64,000 nucleotides of DNA from Candidatus Fimadaptatus faecigallinarum (GCA_018714445.1 DVNK01000032.1:18157-82156); one strand, 5' to 3'. Counted from the stretch's first letter, positions 1 to 9,133 are shown. Notes: generated from the sequence alone by a model not told the origin. Made by a program: numbers and translations.

Positions 1-366
1 CGCGCGCCGGTAATGCATGAAGCCCTCTACGACCGGCGTCTCCAGCCTCAGGTCAGCTATCGGAAACGGATAGCCGGTCTGTCCCGCATAGCCGCGCTCG
101 GTGAGCGCCCGCGCCAGCAGCCCATCCGCGCCCGGCACGTCGCCCGCCAGTATCCGCCGCCGCATCTCGGGCAGCAGCTCGGATACGTCCGGCAGTTCGC
201 TTTGATAAGTCTCGCGCCAGCAGCGCGCATGGTTGAGCAGTATCTTCTCATGCACTGCGCCGCCGTATACCAACGCGCCAGTAAAGCCGTTGCCCAGCGG
301 CAGACCCTCGCGCCACTGACCACTCCACCAGGCGGCAGGCTGGCGCATCACAAGCGTATGTCTCAT
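1..366 (-). CDS. GH95-type glycosidase, N-terminal part only (runs off window)
   Basis: This open frame is missing from the ORF track because it leaves the window; it starts at ATG 366 after a good GGGAGGACA ribosome site and covers 122 residues. The N-terminus reads WWSGQWREGLPLGNGFTGALVYGG followed by EKILLNHARCW. That matches the N-terminal domain of glycoside hydrolase family 95 (alpha-L-fucosidase or related alpha-L-galactosidase), where the W-x-E-x-LP-x-GNG-x-x-GA-x-v-x-GG and E-x-i-x-LN-x-x-x-W motifs are conserved. No signal peptide is visible, so it is probably cytoplasmic. The catalytic barrel lies outside the window, so substrate cannot be judged. It probably works with the other glycan genes at this end. 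Confidence 0.75.
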   Translation of the reverse strand, partial: MRHTLVMRQPAAWWSGQWREGLPLGNGFTGALVYGGAVHEKILLNHARCWRETYQSELPDVSELLPEMRRRILAGDVPGADGLLARALTERGYAGQTGYPFPIADLRLETPVVEGFMHYRRA

Positions 367-682
367 ATTGTCCTCCCACGCACGTCGTTTGACAACTGGT
401 CGCCATACTCAGGATTACGACGCAGATTGCATTTTTCCTTTAGTCATGCGTCAACTCAGCGAATCCCCGCAATCTTTTCGCAAATTACATAAAACCTCAA
501 TTATTGCCAATGCTGATAGAAATTTGCGGCTGCCTGCAATCGGCCAAACCATACGCGTCACTGATTCGCCCTGCATGTCAGCCTATCAGCTCTGCAAGGC
601 AACCGCACCGCCACGCTCGCCCGCGTTATCTACCGGCGGCGCATAGGGTGCCTGCGGGCGTCATATCTGAAGATATACTTGC

Positions 683-946
683 TTTGCATTTGTGCCACGC
701 CAGATGATACACTGCGATAGGCGGCATGGCTGCCGCACATGTCCTATCGCTAAACGCACCTGCTTTAGATTTGCGCCACGTAAGATGATATACTGTGACC
801 GGCGGCATGACTGCCGCACATGTCCTATCGCTAAGTGCACTTGATTTAGATTTGCGCCACGCAGGGTGATATACTGCGACCGGCGGTATGGCTGCCGCAC
901 ATGTCCTATCGCCAAACGCATCCGCTTTGGATTTGCCTGACGTCCT
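683..946. repeat. 81-bp tandem repeat, about 3.2 copies, in a 778-bp gap
   Basis: The gap 367-1144 contains no gene I can support. In it an 81-bp unit recurs head to tail; the core gccacg falls at 694, 775 and 856, and a partial fourth copy fades out near 946. Each unit contains CGGCATGGCTGCCGCACATG followed by TCCTATCGC, with a few substitutions between copies. The unit length is divisible by three, which keeps spurious ORFs open (for example 626-1042 minus). I treat it as noncoding. Confidence 0.85.
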
Positions 947-1144
947 TTGATTACTGAATCTCGCGACTGCGGCATGACTGAAACAAGCGCACCCAATGCA
1001 CCGGCGCTTGTTGCAATTCTTCACAGCGCCGCTGACATACACGTTCTCACGCCACGCATATACGCAAAAGCCGCCGCCTGCGATTGTGCAAGCGACGGCG
1101 TATCTACTTATTAATTTGCTCCAAACCTGTGGCCAAATGCCGGC

Positions 1145-3256
1145 TCAGTCCTCGCCGGGCGTCCACTCGCCCAGCTCGATCAGCACCAGCTGATGTATCC
1201 CCACCCGGGGCAGAGCCACACTGCTCTCGCGGCTGTACTCGCGCACCTCCAGCGATTCGCCATCCGGCGTGCGCGCCGACAGCACGCGTCCCAGCCACCC
1301 GCTGACCGTGAGCACGCCGGCCGGTATCTCAGGCGCATCGCCGTTGGTCTTTTCGGCCAGGTTGCTTAGCAGGTGCACTATCAGCGTATCGCCGCGCCGG
1401 TATGCCGCAAAAGACACGCTCTCGGGCGTGCCGGTCGTCAGGTGCAGCGCCGGTGCGGGCAACAGCTCGTCCACAATGCCCGCAAACAGCTGCCGGTTCA
1501 GATTCAGTCCGGCGTTGACGCCCTCGAACAGCTCGAACGCCGCGTACATCACCCGACCCGCGCCCACCTGATTGTCGACCAGCGCCGGGTACTCTTCGGC
1601 GTACTCGCTTGGCGGCGGGCACCACCAGTTGACCCAGGTGTGCTCGGTAAGCCCCACGCAAGGCGGCACTATGCGCCCACAGCCATGCCCGGTCGTGAGC
1701 CTGACCGCCTGCTGCACCCGCCCCAGCGGCGGCAGCGTGTCCGGCAGCAGCTTAAAGCAGCTCGATTCATCGCGCAGCAGGTACGCGCCGTAGTCCGCAT
1801 CGGCAAACTTCGCCAGCTTCATCACAAAGCGGCAGCCCAGCAGTTCAGCCAATGCCGAGTCCTGCCGCCGTGTGCCATCGGCCTCGTACATGCCGCATTC
1901 GCCGTCGGCCAGCACGCAGCCGCCCGCGGACACATACTCCTCCAACACGCGCTTGAGTTCATCGGATACATGGAACGCGCCGGCCAGTATTATCAGCTTG
2001 AACCCCGCAGCCGTCTCGCGCGTCAGCTCCTGCTCGGGCACCACGCGCCAGGCACACTTGGCCCAGTCGCACAGCTTCATCGCGCCCAGTATCGCCGACC
2101 GGTGCGCGTCGGCACGCTTGCAGCGGCCTATTGCGTTTACTATGACTTCATTGCCCGAGCGCGCGCGCGATGCCGCGTCGCTTTGCAATATCGCCACATC
2201 GGCCACGGGTTCGCGTTCGCCCAGGTACTGTTCAAACTCCTTTACGTCTGCAAACGCGCGCCCCACGCGCCGCGCCTCCTCGTGTTCGAGCGTGCCGTCG
2301 ACATGTTGCGAGCCGCTGTACAGGAACGCCCGGCAGCCGCCCGCGACGATCTGCGCCGCCGCCAGCCGGTATACCGCCTCGGGCCGATAGTTGTACACGT
2401 CCGATACGTCGCCCGGTCCCAACTGCGGATACTGGCCCCTCGCCGTGTCGCGCGAATAAATCGCCGACAGCCAGTTGCCCGCCCACGGCTCGGTGAACTG
2501 GTAATCCAGCATGTCGCGTATCCGCTTGGGATACAGCGCCGCAAAGTTGATCGTGACCTTTATTTCCGGGTCGATCGCCTTAACGGTGGATATAATTTCG
2601 GCCAGCATGTCGCGCGCGCAGTCTTCCAGGAACTCGTTGACATCCCGGCCATGTCCGCCAAAGTCGAATGCCGCAAACTCATCCTGGGGCTGCTCATCGC
2701 TTTCGGGCAATGGGTAGCCATACTTTCGCAGGAACTTCTTGCGGCACGCGTCGCAGTAACACAGCGTCTTGCCAAATATATCAAGGAACAGGCTGTCGGG
2801 ATGGTACCGGCTGACCACTTCGCTCAGCTGCGCCAGCACGTATTTGCGGTAACCGGTCTCGTAGCACGCCATGCCCCAGCGCGCCATGCGCCCGCGCAGG
2901 CTCACCGGCTGACCCCAACGGTCGCGTATAGCCCACTCGGGATGCAGCCTGGGCGCGAGCGTATCGTATTCCAGGCAGTAATACGCATTGAACTCTATGC
3001 CATTGCGGCGCAGTATGTCGCTGACCATGGCTATGTAGTCGGTATGCAGGCCCGGATGGCGCGTGCCCACGTCGGTGTTATAGTAGCTGTAACCCCAGTG
3101 ATCTTTGGTGTACACCATGAGGCTGGATATGTTGGCCGTGCGGTAGAACCGCTCATACTCGGCCGGATCGAGGTGCGTAAAGTCGACCACAGGCGGTGCG
3201 GGCGAGTGATGATCTATCAAATAGCCGCGATATGCGCTCTTGTACTTGTCGGACAT
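1145..3256 (-). CDS. Glycosidase-like protein with beta-galactosidase trimerisation-type domain
   Basis: The predicted protein has 703 residues. I use ATG 3256 (MSDKYKSAYRG) rather than the ORF-track start because AGGGGGT lies just upstream and the extra 34 residues look like leader. Residues 1-350 resemble the hypothetical glycosyl hydrolase 6 type of TIM barrel, including NAYYCLEYDTLAPRLHPEWAIRD and a CYCDACRKKFLRKYG stretch. Residues about 375-560 resemble the beta-galactosidase trimerisation domain (class I amidotransferase-like fold). No signal peptide is visible, so an intracellular glycan or oligosaccharide role is likely. It lies on the same strand as the GH95-type gene, 778 bp upstream of it. 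The substrate is unknown. Confidence 0.65.
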   Translation of the reverse strand: MSDKYKSAYRGYLIDHHSPAPPVVDFTHLDPAEYERFYRTANISSLMVYTKDHWGYSYYNTDVGTRHPGLHTDYIAMVSDILRRNGIEFNAYYCLEYDTLAPRLHPEWAIRDRWGQPVSLRGRMARWGMACYETGYRKYVLAQLSEVVSRYHPDSLFLDIFGKTLCYCDACRKKFLRKYGYPLPESDEQPQDEFAAFDFGGHGRDVNEFLEDCARDMLAEIISTVKAIDPEIKVTINFAALYPKRIRDMLDYQFTEPWAGNWLSAIYSRDTARGQYPQLGPGDVSDVYNYRPEAVYRLAAAQIVAGGCRAFLYSGSQHVDGTLEHEEARRVGRAFADVKEFEQYLGEREPVADVAILQSDAASRARSGNEVIVNAIGRCKRADAHRSAILGAMKLCDWAKCAWRVVPEQELTRETAAGFKLIILAGAFHVSDELKRVLEEYVSAGGCVLADGECGMYEADGTRRQDSALAELLGCRFVMKLAKFADADYGAYLLRDESSCFKLLPDTLPPLGRVQQAVRLTTGHGCGRIVPPCVGLTEHTWVNWWCPPPSEYAEEYPALVDNQVGAGRVMYAAFELFEGVNAGLNLNRQLFAGIVDELLPAPALHLTTGTPESVSFAAYRRGDTLIVHLLSNLAEKTNGDAPEIPAGVLTVSGWLGRVLSARTPDGESLEVREYSRESSVALPRVGIHQLVLIELGEWTPGED

Positions 3257-3432
3257 GCTCTGACCCCCTTGACGTTGGCTTAATATGCATATTATAATAT
3301 CACGTAAGCATGCACATGACAAGCCGTCGTTTGAACTATGTATGGCTTTGAGGAACACGCGTTATATCGCATACGTCCAAGTTAATATTAATGGAAATAC
3401 CAGGGGGAAATATGACGAGAGGAGATCTTATT

Positions 3433-4317
3433 ATGAAGAGGTTACTTTCGCTGCTGCTGACCGCAGCGCTGCTGGCGCTGGCGCTGCCCGTGCTGGCTGA
3501 CGGCGACGCGACCGACGCGCAGGGGAGCGCTGAAGTCGTGGGCGATGCGAACAGCACGTCGACCGACACCGACAGTCCTGCGACCGACGCCTCTACCGAC
3601 GCTGACAGTGCCGTCACTGATTCGGATGCTTCGAACGCAGGCGCAGCCATCACGCCCACGCCGCTGTCCGAGGCCAACGCCGACGACGCGACGCTGGTAA
3701 ATGCCGCGCGCGACGCCGTGGACCGGCTGTACACGCTGTTCTCTGACCCAAACTACGTGAATCTCTATACCTCCGGCAGCAACATATCCACGATGATTGC
3801 CGAGGCCATGGATCAGGACTACTCCGCGCCCGATTCGATAGTAGTCCTGAGCATGCCGCTGGACACGCTTGACGCCGTGATATCCATGATATTCAGCGCG
3901 GGCGACGCGCCGTACGACGCCCAGGACGCGCAGATGCGTCGCATTATGCGCCTGAAGATGTACAACATGCTGCCCTCGTTGCTCAACTCCAGAGCGGGCG
4001 CGGAGTGGCTGGCGGCGACGTCGGTCATGACGCTGGGCGATATACAGGTGCTGGACGGCGTATCGCCGCGCGTGGCGTACGTGATATTTGACTACGGCGC
4101 GGAGCGTCCGGCGGCAATAGTCGCAGCGCACATCGATGAGGAAGGACTGACCTCGCTGGCCACCACGCTGTGCAAGCTGCCCGATGAACTGCGCACGCCT
4201 CTGCTGATCGGTCAGATCGGGCAACTTCTGACCGGCATGACGTCTAACGCAACACAGGCGCTCGATGATGTCGAAGGCATAATGACGTGCAGCATCTATG
4301 CGCTCGACGAACAATGA
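3433..4317 (+). CDS. Secreted protein of unknown function (paralogue A)
   Basis: The protein has 294 residues from ATG 3433, which sits behind GAGGAGATC. The first 23 residues (MKRLLSLLLTAALLALALPVLA) form a clear Sec signal peptide with an A-x-A-like cleavage site and no lipobox cysteine. A Thr/Asp/Ser/Ala-rich linker (about residues 24-75) leads to a globular domain. That domain shares an order of motifs with the next gene: PLSEANADDATL, NLYTSGS, RAGAEW, AYVIFDYG and AAHIDEEGL. I do not recognise the family. It is followed by its own terminator, so the pair can be expressed unequally. Confidence 0.7.
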   Translation: MKRLLSLLLTAALLALALPVLADGDATDAQGSAEVVGDANSTSTDTDSPATDASTDADSAVTDSDASNAGAAITPTPLSEANADDATLVNAARDAVDRLYTLFSDPNYVNLYTSGSNISTMIAEAMDQDYSAPDSIVVLSMPLDTLDAVISMIFSAGDAPYDAQDAQMRRIMRLKMYNMLPSLLNSRAGAEWLAATSVMTLGDIQVLDGVSPRVAYVIFDYGAERPAAIVAAHIDEEGLTSLATTLCKLPDELRTPLLIGQIGQLLTGMTSNATQALDDVEGIMTCSIYALDEQ

Positions 4318-4327
4318 ATATACGATT

Positions 4328-4380
4328 CGCGCGACGGGCACACATGGCGAAATGCCTGTGCGGCCCACGCGCCTTTTTTG
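4328..4380 (+). terminator. Intrinsic terminator after paralogue A
   Basis: A long GC-rich hairpin, with GCGCGACGGGC on one arm and CGGCCCACGCGC on the other, is followed directly by seven T residues. It separates the two paralogous secreted-protein genes. Confidence 0.75.
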
Positions 4381-4424
4381 TAATGGCACATGATTGCGAC
4401 ACTCTATCGGAAAGGATGCTGAGC

Positions 4425-5456
4425 ATGAAAAGAACGCTTCTGCTATTGCTGGCCATAGCGCTGATGGCGTTTACCTTGCCCGCGCTTGCCGGCGGCAACA
4501 CGACCGGCTCGGACACCGCGGCCACTGAGTCGGCCAATGCGGATACGGCGTCAGGCGCCGGCATGTCTTTAAGAGACATGGTCGGTTCGATAATCGATTC
4601 CGGACAGACCGCCGGTCAGGACACAGACGGTCAGACCGCGCAGGAGCACTCCGGCGGTGCGGCGTCGACCGACACAGGTGTATCGTCCGGCAGCATCTTC
4701 GACTCAATAATCGACTCCGGTCAGACCGCGCAGGAGCACTCCGGCGGGGCGGCGTCGACCGACGCAGGTGTATCATCCGGCAGCATCTTCGGCTATATAA
4801 TCGACTCCGGCAATGCCGCCAAGCTGATACCGCTGAGCCAGGCCACGCCCGACGATGCACGGTTAATTGAAATCGCGCGCAGCGTCTCGGACACCATGTT
4901 CAAAATATGCGCGCATGAGAGTTACATCGATATTTACACGTCCGACGATGATTTGAAAGCCATGATGGCCGACATGATACCCGCTGACGGCTGCGAGCCT
5001 GCATCCATAGCGGTATTGCGCATGTCCCCCGATAAGGCCGATTCGTTTATCAACATGCTGTTCACCATGACCGGCACGCAGTACAACGCCGACGAAGCCG
5101 GACTGCACCGGCTTATCATCATGAGTATACGCAATATGCTGCCCAATTCGATCATCATGCAGGCCGGCGCGGACTGGCAAGAGATATCCGCGATAGCGAA
5201 TTGCACCGACGTGCAGCAGCTGGACGGCATGGAGCCGGGCCTGGCATACGTGATATTCGACTATGGCGAGGACCTCCCGGCAGCGGTGGTCTCAGCCTGC
5301 ATTGACGAGGATGGCCTGGCTACGCTGGACGCGTCGCCGTGCATGCTGACTGCGTCGATGCGTGAGGCGCTGCTGAGCGGACAGCAGCCCAGCACGTTCG
5401 ATCAAGTCGGCGTTTTAATGGCGCTGATGTCCCAAACCGTCTACACTCCCGACTGA
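4425..5456 (+). CDS. Secreted protein of unknown function (paralogue B, with 30-residue repeats)
   Basis: The protein has 343 residues. ATG 4425 is chosen because GAAAGGATG precedes it and it begins a signal peptide (MKRTLLLLLAIALMAFTLPALA). The linker after the signal contains two near-identical 30-residue repeats (GQTAQEHSGGAASTD followed by SGSIF). The C-terminal domain is paralogous to the preceding gene: PLSQATPDDARL, DIYTSDDDL, MQAGADW, AYVIFDYGEDLPAAVVSACIDEDGL. The family is not recognised. Secretion without a lipobox suggests an extracellular or wall-associated role. The YpsA-like gene starts 20 bp downstream, so the two are probably co-transcribed. Confidence 0.7.
   Translation: MKRTLLLLLAIALMAFTLPALAGGNTTGSDTAATESANADTASGAGMSLRDMVGSIIDSGQTAGQDTDGQTAQEHSGGAASTDTGVSSGSIFDSIIDSGQTAQEHSGGAASTDAGVSSGSIFGYIIDSGNAAKLIPLSQATPDDARLIEIARSVSDTMFKICAHESYIDIYTSDDDLKAMMADMIPADGCEPASIAVLRMSPDKADSFINMLFTMTGTQYNADEAGLHRLIIMSIRNMLPNSIIMQAGADWQEISAIANCTDVQQLDGMEPGLAYVIFDYGEDLPAAVVSACIDEDGLATLDASPCMLTASMREALLSGQQPSTFDQVGVLMALMSQTVYTPD
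4629..4808 (+). repeat. 90-bp in-frame duplication within paralogue B
   Basis: The segment starting GGTCAGACCGCGCAGGAGCA at 4629 recurs at 4719, giving two 30-residue copies in the linker. A third, degenerate end (IIDSGNAAK) follows. The copies differ at only a few bases, which suggests recent duplication. Confidence 0.85.
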
Positions 5457-5476
5457 CAGTAAACGGAGGCATACGC

Positions 5477-5986
5477 ATGGACATAGACCGCGCACACTGC
5501 TGTTGTTTCACCGGCCACCGGCCCGAAAAGCTGTTCCTGCCCGAGGCCGAACTCAAGGCGATGCTGGGCCACCAGATCGACGCAGCCATCGCCGACGGCT
5601 ACGACACGTTCATAAGCGGCATGGCGCGCGGCATAGACGTGTACGCCGCCGAAGAAGTGATGGCGCGCCTGGACAGGGACATAAAGCTGGTTTGCGTCTG
5701 TCCGTATCAGGACAGCTACATGAAGTTCGGAGCGCCCTGGCGCGAGCGCTGCGTCGCAATAGCAGCGCATGCCGCCATGCAGATAAGCGTATGCGACCAT
5801 TACATAAGCTCCTGCTTTTCAAAGCGCAACGCCTGGATGGTCAACAACAGTTCACGGCTGATAGCCGTATTCGACGGCACGCGCGGCGGCACGTACGGCA
5901 CGATAGCGCGCGCCGCCAAATGCGGGCTGGACGTGAGGATACTTATGCTGGATACGCGTCCGCGTGCGACATCGGACACCATATGA
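5477..5986 (+). CDS. YpsA-like SLOG family protein (DUF1273)
   Basis: The protein has 169 residues and starts at ATG 5477 behind AACGGAGGC. It carries the hallmarks of the DUF1273/YpsA branch of the SLOG superfamily: CCFTGHRPEKL near residue 8, ISGMARGIDVYAAEEV near 46, and DGTRGGTYGTIARAA near 133. These glycine-rich turns form a Rossmann-like nucleotide-binding fold. YpsA-type proteins have been linked to cell division and growth phenotypes in Bacillota, but their biochemical role is unsettled. The gene follows paralogue B closely and ends at a terminator, so it is probably the last gene of that transcript. Confidence 0.8.
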   Translation: MDIDRAHCCCFTGHRPEKLFLPEAELKAMLGHQIDAAIADGYDTFISGMARGIDVYAAEEVMARLDRDIKLVCVCPYQDSYMKFGAPWRERCVAIAAHAAMQISVCDHYISSCFSKRNAWMVNNSSRLIAVFDGTRGGTYGTIARAAKCGLDVRILMLDTRPRATSDTI

Positions 5987-5997
5987 CCTGACCTAAA

Positions 5998-6043
5998 CAG
6001 CCCGGCACGGCTCCCATGTAATGAGCTGCGCCGGGCTGTTTCT
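5998..6043 (+). terminator. Intrinsic terminator after the YpsA-like gene
   Basis: CAGCCCGGC pairs with GCCGGGCTG and TTTCT follows. The hairpin begins 12 bp after the stop codon at 5986. Confidence 0.75.
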
Positions 6044-6233
6044 ACCCAAAGCGCGAATCTGCGCCGCATCCGAAGGCATATTGGCTGTTATATAGTATCT
6101 ATACGCAAATCACAGGTCGAGGCTTGCATGCGCCGCATGGCGCTCGCAGGTTTGCTAACTGCGCATTGCACTTATTTAAAAAGAAGCACGGCCTCGCACG
6201 GTTTTGCGGCCGAGTTCTTTATCCATGCCAACA

Positions 6234-6270
6234 GTCCGGCGCGGCTCCCGTGTAAGGAACCGCGCCGGAC
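6234..6270 (-). terminator. Hairpin after glcK, probable terminator
   Basis: GTCCGGCGCGGCTCC and GGAACCGCGCCGGAC form a nearly perfect 15-bp stem. It lies 38 bp beyond the glcK stop. On the minus strand the following sequence is only weakly T-rich, so termination strength is uncertain. The rest of the gap 5987-6307 shows no gene. Confidence 0.5.
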
Positions 6271-6307
6271 AATAATAATGCAATTTATTTTTATGCCATA
6301 TAAACCA

Positions 6308-7252
6308 TCAGCGCCCCAGCATCGCCGCGCCGATTATGCCCGCGTCGTTGCCCAGCACCGCCAGCTCTATGCGCGCATACGGCACTTCCTTGCAGAACAC
6401 ATTCTTGGCGACCTCCTCGCGCACCGCGTCGCGCAGGAACGGCCCCGCCGCCGATACGCCGCCGCCCAGCGCTATGACCTCCGGGTCGAGCACGTTTATT
6501 ATCGACACTATGCCCACCGCCAGGTAGTGCACATACTTGTGGAACACCTCCAGCGCGACCTCGTCGCCGGCTTTGGCCGCGTCCATCACGTGGCGCGCGG
6601 TGAGCTTGTCGGGATCGCCGCCACAGGCCACGGCTATCGCACTGTCGGGATGCTCGGCCATGGTCTCGCGGCCCATGCGTATCAGCGCCGTAGCGCTGGT
6701 GTAGCGCTCCCAGCAGCCGCGATTGCCGCAGGTGCACTCTATGCCGTCAGCCGCGATAATCATGTGACCCAGCTCGCTGCCTATGCCATGCGTGCCGGAG
6801 TATACCTGACCGTTTATCACAATGCCGCCGCCCACACCGGTGCCCAGCGTTATGAACACGCTGTTGGCCACGCCGCGCGACACGCCCGCCACGCTCTCCG
6901 CCAGTCCGGCCACCGTCGCGTCGTTGCCTATGTACACCGGCAGGTTGATCGACTTGTTCATCAGCTCGCGCAGCGGCACCTTGTGCCAGTACAGATTTGT
7001 GCAGAACTCTACTATGCCGTTGCTGGGATGGCATATGCCCGGCACGCCCACGCCTATCGCCTTTATATCCGATATAGCATGACCGGTCTCCTCCAGCAGG
7101 CGCCAGCAGAGCTTGGCCATGTCGGCTATGACCGCCTCGGCGCCGCGCTCCACTCCGGTGGGACTGGAACACTTGTGCAGTATCCTGCCCTCGTCGTCGA
7201 CCAGACCCACGGCTATGTTAGTTCCTCCCAGATCCACGCCAATATACAACAT
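6308..7252 (-). CDS. glcK: ROK-family glucokinase
   Basis: The 314-residue protein phosphorylates glucose, or a close sugar, with ATP in the cytoplasm. ATG 7252 follows AAGGAGGAAGG and directly begins MLYIGVDLGGTN, the ROK phosphate-binding loop. The ROK zinc-binding signature CTCGNRGCWE lies at about residues 173-182, and the catalytic Asp sits in YIGNDATVAG (about 111). No DNA-binding helix-turn-helix precedes the kinase domain, which separates it from ROK repressors. It is followed by a hairpin and lies just downstream of hprK, so glucose entry and carbon-catabolite signalling genes sit together. Confidence 0.9.
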   Translation of the reverse strand: MLYIGVDLGGTNIAVGLVDDEGRILHKCSSPTGVERGAEAVIADMAKLCWRLLEETGHAISDIKAIGVGVPGICHPSNGIVEFCTNLYWHKVPLRELMNKSINLPVYIGNDATVAGLAESVAGVSRGVANSVFITLGTGVGGGIVINGQVYSGTHGIGSELGHMIIAADGIECTCGNRGCWERYTSATALIRMGRETMAEHPDSAIAVACGGDPDKLTARHVMDAAKAGDEVALEVFHKYVHYLAVGIVSIINVLDPEVIALGGGVSAAGPFLRDAVREEVAKNVFCKEVPYARIELAVLGNDAGIIGAAMLGR

Positions 7253-7297
7253 GCGCCCTTCCTCCTTCTCATGCACGTATATGACCCATTTTCCGGT

Positions 7298-8236
7298 TTA
7301 CTCGTCGTCGAACTCGTCGTCGCCGCCGCGCGCCATGCGGTTCATCAGCCGGTTGTCCAGCTCGCGCGCCGCGTTGTAGCCCTGCTGCTTGAGTCGGTAG
7401 TTGCGCGCCGCGACTTCCAGCACTATCGCCACATTGCGCCCCGGGCGTATCGGCAACTCCAGCAGCGGCACCTTGACGTCCAGCAGTTCTGTGAACTCCT
7501 CGGTCAGGCCCAGCCGGTCGTACTCCTTGTCCTTTTTCCACAGCTCCAGATTGACCACCATGTCTATCGACTTGGAGTGTATGACCGAGCCTATGCCATA
7601 CATAGCAGATATATCTATTATACCTATGCCGCGTATTTCCATGAAGTGGCGCACGACCTCGGGCGACTCGCCTATCAGGCGCCGGTCGGACACGCGCTTT
7701 ATATCGACCACATCGTCGGCGACCAACCGATGACCGCGCTTTACCAGCTCCAGTGCGGCCTCGCTCTTGCCCACGCCGCTCTCGCCGGTTATCATTATGC
7801 CCACGCCGTACACGTCCACCAGCACGCCATGGCGCGTTATGCGCGGCGCCAAGCGATTATTCAGGTAATTGGTCAGATTGAGCACCAGCCGGCTGGTCGG
7901 CAGCGACGACGAGAATATCCACACATCGCGCTCGCGCGCCAGCTTGAGCAGCTCCTGCGGACAGCGTATGCTGCGGCAGATTATCACGCACGGCGGGTCA
8001 TACGACATGAACCGCTTGAGCCGCTCGTACCGCAGCAGCGGTTCGAGCTGTTCCAGGTATGTCATTTCGACCTTGCCCAACACCTGCGGCCGCTCGTGCG
8101 GGAAGTAATCCCAGAACCCCGCCAGCTGCAGTCCGGGGCGATTGATGTCGCTGAATTCGATATTCAACCGCTTGTTTGAGCCGGCGTGTATCAGTTCCAG
8201 CTCGAGCGTCTTTTGTATGTCGGCGGCCACGATCAC
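7298..8236 (-). CDS. hprK: HPr kinase/phosphorylase
   Basis: This 312-residue enzyme phosphorylates and dephosphorylates HPr at its regulatory serine and so controls CcpA-dependent carbon catabolite repression. The Walker A loop GESGVGKSE lies at residues 151-159. The HprK signature MEIRGIGIIDISAMYGIG is near residues 205-222. The start is GTG 8236: the preceding HAD gene ends TGA at 8235-8233, so stop and start overlap as GTGA, which points to translational coupling. GGGGGTGAT upstream serves as ribosome site. The length is normal for the family. Confidence 0.93.
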   Translation of the reverse strand: MIVAADIQKTLELELIHAGSNKRLNIEFSDINRPGLQLAGFWDYFPHERPQVLGKVEMTYLEQLEPLLRYERLKRFMSYDPPCVIICRSIRCPQELLKLARERDVWIFSSSLPTSRLVLNLTNYLNNRLAPRITRHGVLVDVYGVGIMITGESGVGKSEAALELVKRGHRLVADDVVDIKRVSDRRLIGESPEVVRHFMEIRGIGIIDISAMYGIGSVIHSKSIDMVVNLELWKKDKEYDRLGLTEEFTELLDVKVPLLELPIRPGRNVAIVLEVAARNYRLKQQGYNAARELDNRLMNRMARGGDDEFDDE

Positions 8237-9051
8237 GCGATATCACCCCCGGCGGACGAAGTCATGCGCTCTATCAGCTGGGCAATGCCCTCGTCCTGAT
8301 TGGACGGACACACTATATCGGCCTGATCGCGCACATCCTGGCGCGCGTTGGCCACGACCACGCCCAGGCCCGCCAGCCGTATCATGCCCAGATCGTTGAG
8401 CCCATCGCCGCACGCCATGACCTCGTGAGGCTTTACCCCCACCATGCCGCACAGCCGCTCAAGCGCCGCGCCCTTGTTGGCGTCGGGATGGGTCAGCTCT
8501 ATGTACATGGGCTTGGATATCGCCACTTCCAGCCGCCCGGCAAAGTGCGCCTTTATCTCGGGCAGCAGTTCGCGCGTGCGCTCGGGCGTATTTATAACGA
8601 CTATCTTGGGCGACAGCTCGTCCACGCACTCGCTCAGCGGCCGACCGGTCTCCACGCCCTGCACGCCCGACACCCGCGCATAGTACCGGCTGAACTCGCA
8701 CTCCCGCTCAAAGAAATATCCCTTTTCGTCATACGACTGCGCGTACAGCCCCATGCGCTCAAACAACTCCAGCGCCTCGCGCGCCAGATCACGCGGTATG
8801 AAGGTGCGGTCCAGCGGCTCGCCGGTCACCGTATCCACTATCATCGCGCCATTGAGCGTCACCGCCGGCGCGCTCACGCCCAGCTGCTGCACATACCGGC
8901 GCATAGCCGAATACATGCGCCCCGATGCCAGCGCTATCGTCACGCCGCGCGCAGCCAGCGTCTGCAATGCCCGTTCGGTGCGCGCGCCTATCGTCTGGTC
9001 GTCGCGCAGCAGTGAGTCGTCCAGATCCGATATAAACAGCTTTATAGCCAC
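8233..9051 (-). CDS. Cof-type HAD-superfamily phosphatase
   Basis: The protein has 272 residues. The start is GTG 9051, placed 7 nt after GGAGG; the longer ORF-track start lacks a ribosome site. The nucleophile motif is DLDDS (Asp9 and Asp11), slightly different from the usual DLDGT. The ALASGR motif follows near residue 40, and GDGLNDLGMI near residue 215 supplies the metal-binding aspartates of HAD motif IV. The cap domain is of the Cof/IIB type. Family members dephosphorylate sugar phosphates or nucleotide-like substrates; the exact substrate cannot be told. It is the first gene of the HAD-hprK-glcK transcript. Confidence 0.85.
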   Translation of the reverse strand: MAIKLFISDLDDSLLRDDQTIGARTERALQTLAARGVTIALASGRMYSAMRRYVQQLGVSAPAVTLNGAMIVDTVTGEPLDRTFIPRDLAREALELFERMGLYAQSYDEKGYFFERECEFSRYYARVSGVQGVETGRPLSECVDELSPKIVVINTPERTRELLPEIKAHFAGRLEVAISKPMYIELTHPDANKGAALERLCGMVGVKPHEVMACGDGLNDLGMIRLAGLGVVVANARQDVRDQADIVCPSNQDEGIAQLIERMTSSAGGDIA

Positions 9052-9094
9052 AAACAACCTCCAAATTGCTTCGCCTCGGCGTATTTTCAGCACA

Positions 9095-9122
9095 ATTATA
9101 ATACATTCGGCCCGTTTTTTAA
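9095..9122 (-). promoter_or_regulatory. Sigma-A-type promoter of the HAD-hprK-glcK operon
   Basis: Read on the minus strand, TTAAAA and TATAAT are separated by 16 bp. The start of transcription would lie about 40 nt before the GTG at 9051. Confidence 0.55.
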
Positions 9123-9133
9123 AGTACCGCGGT

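Noticed and set aside
626-1042. 138-residue minus-strand ORF with 27-residue repeats
   Set aside because: It mirrors the 81-bp DNA repeat, lacks a ribosome site and repeats equally well in other frames.
6128-8179. 683-residue plus-strand ORF across glcK and hprK
   Set aside because: It is antisense to two confident genes, has a His/Arg/Ala-rich random-like composition and no ribosome site; such shadows arise from the strong codon bias.
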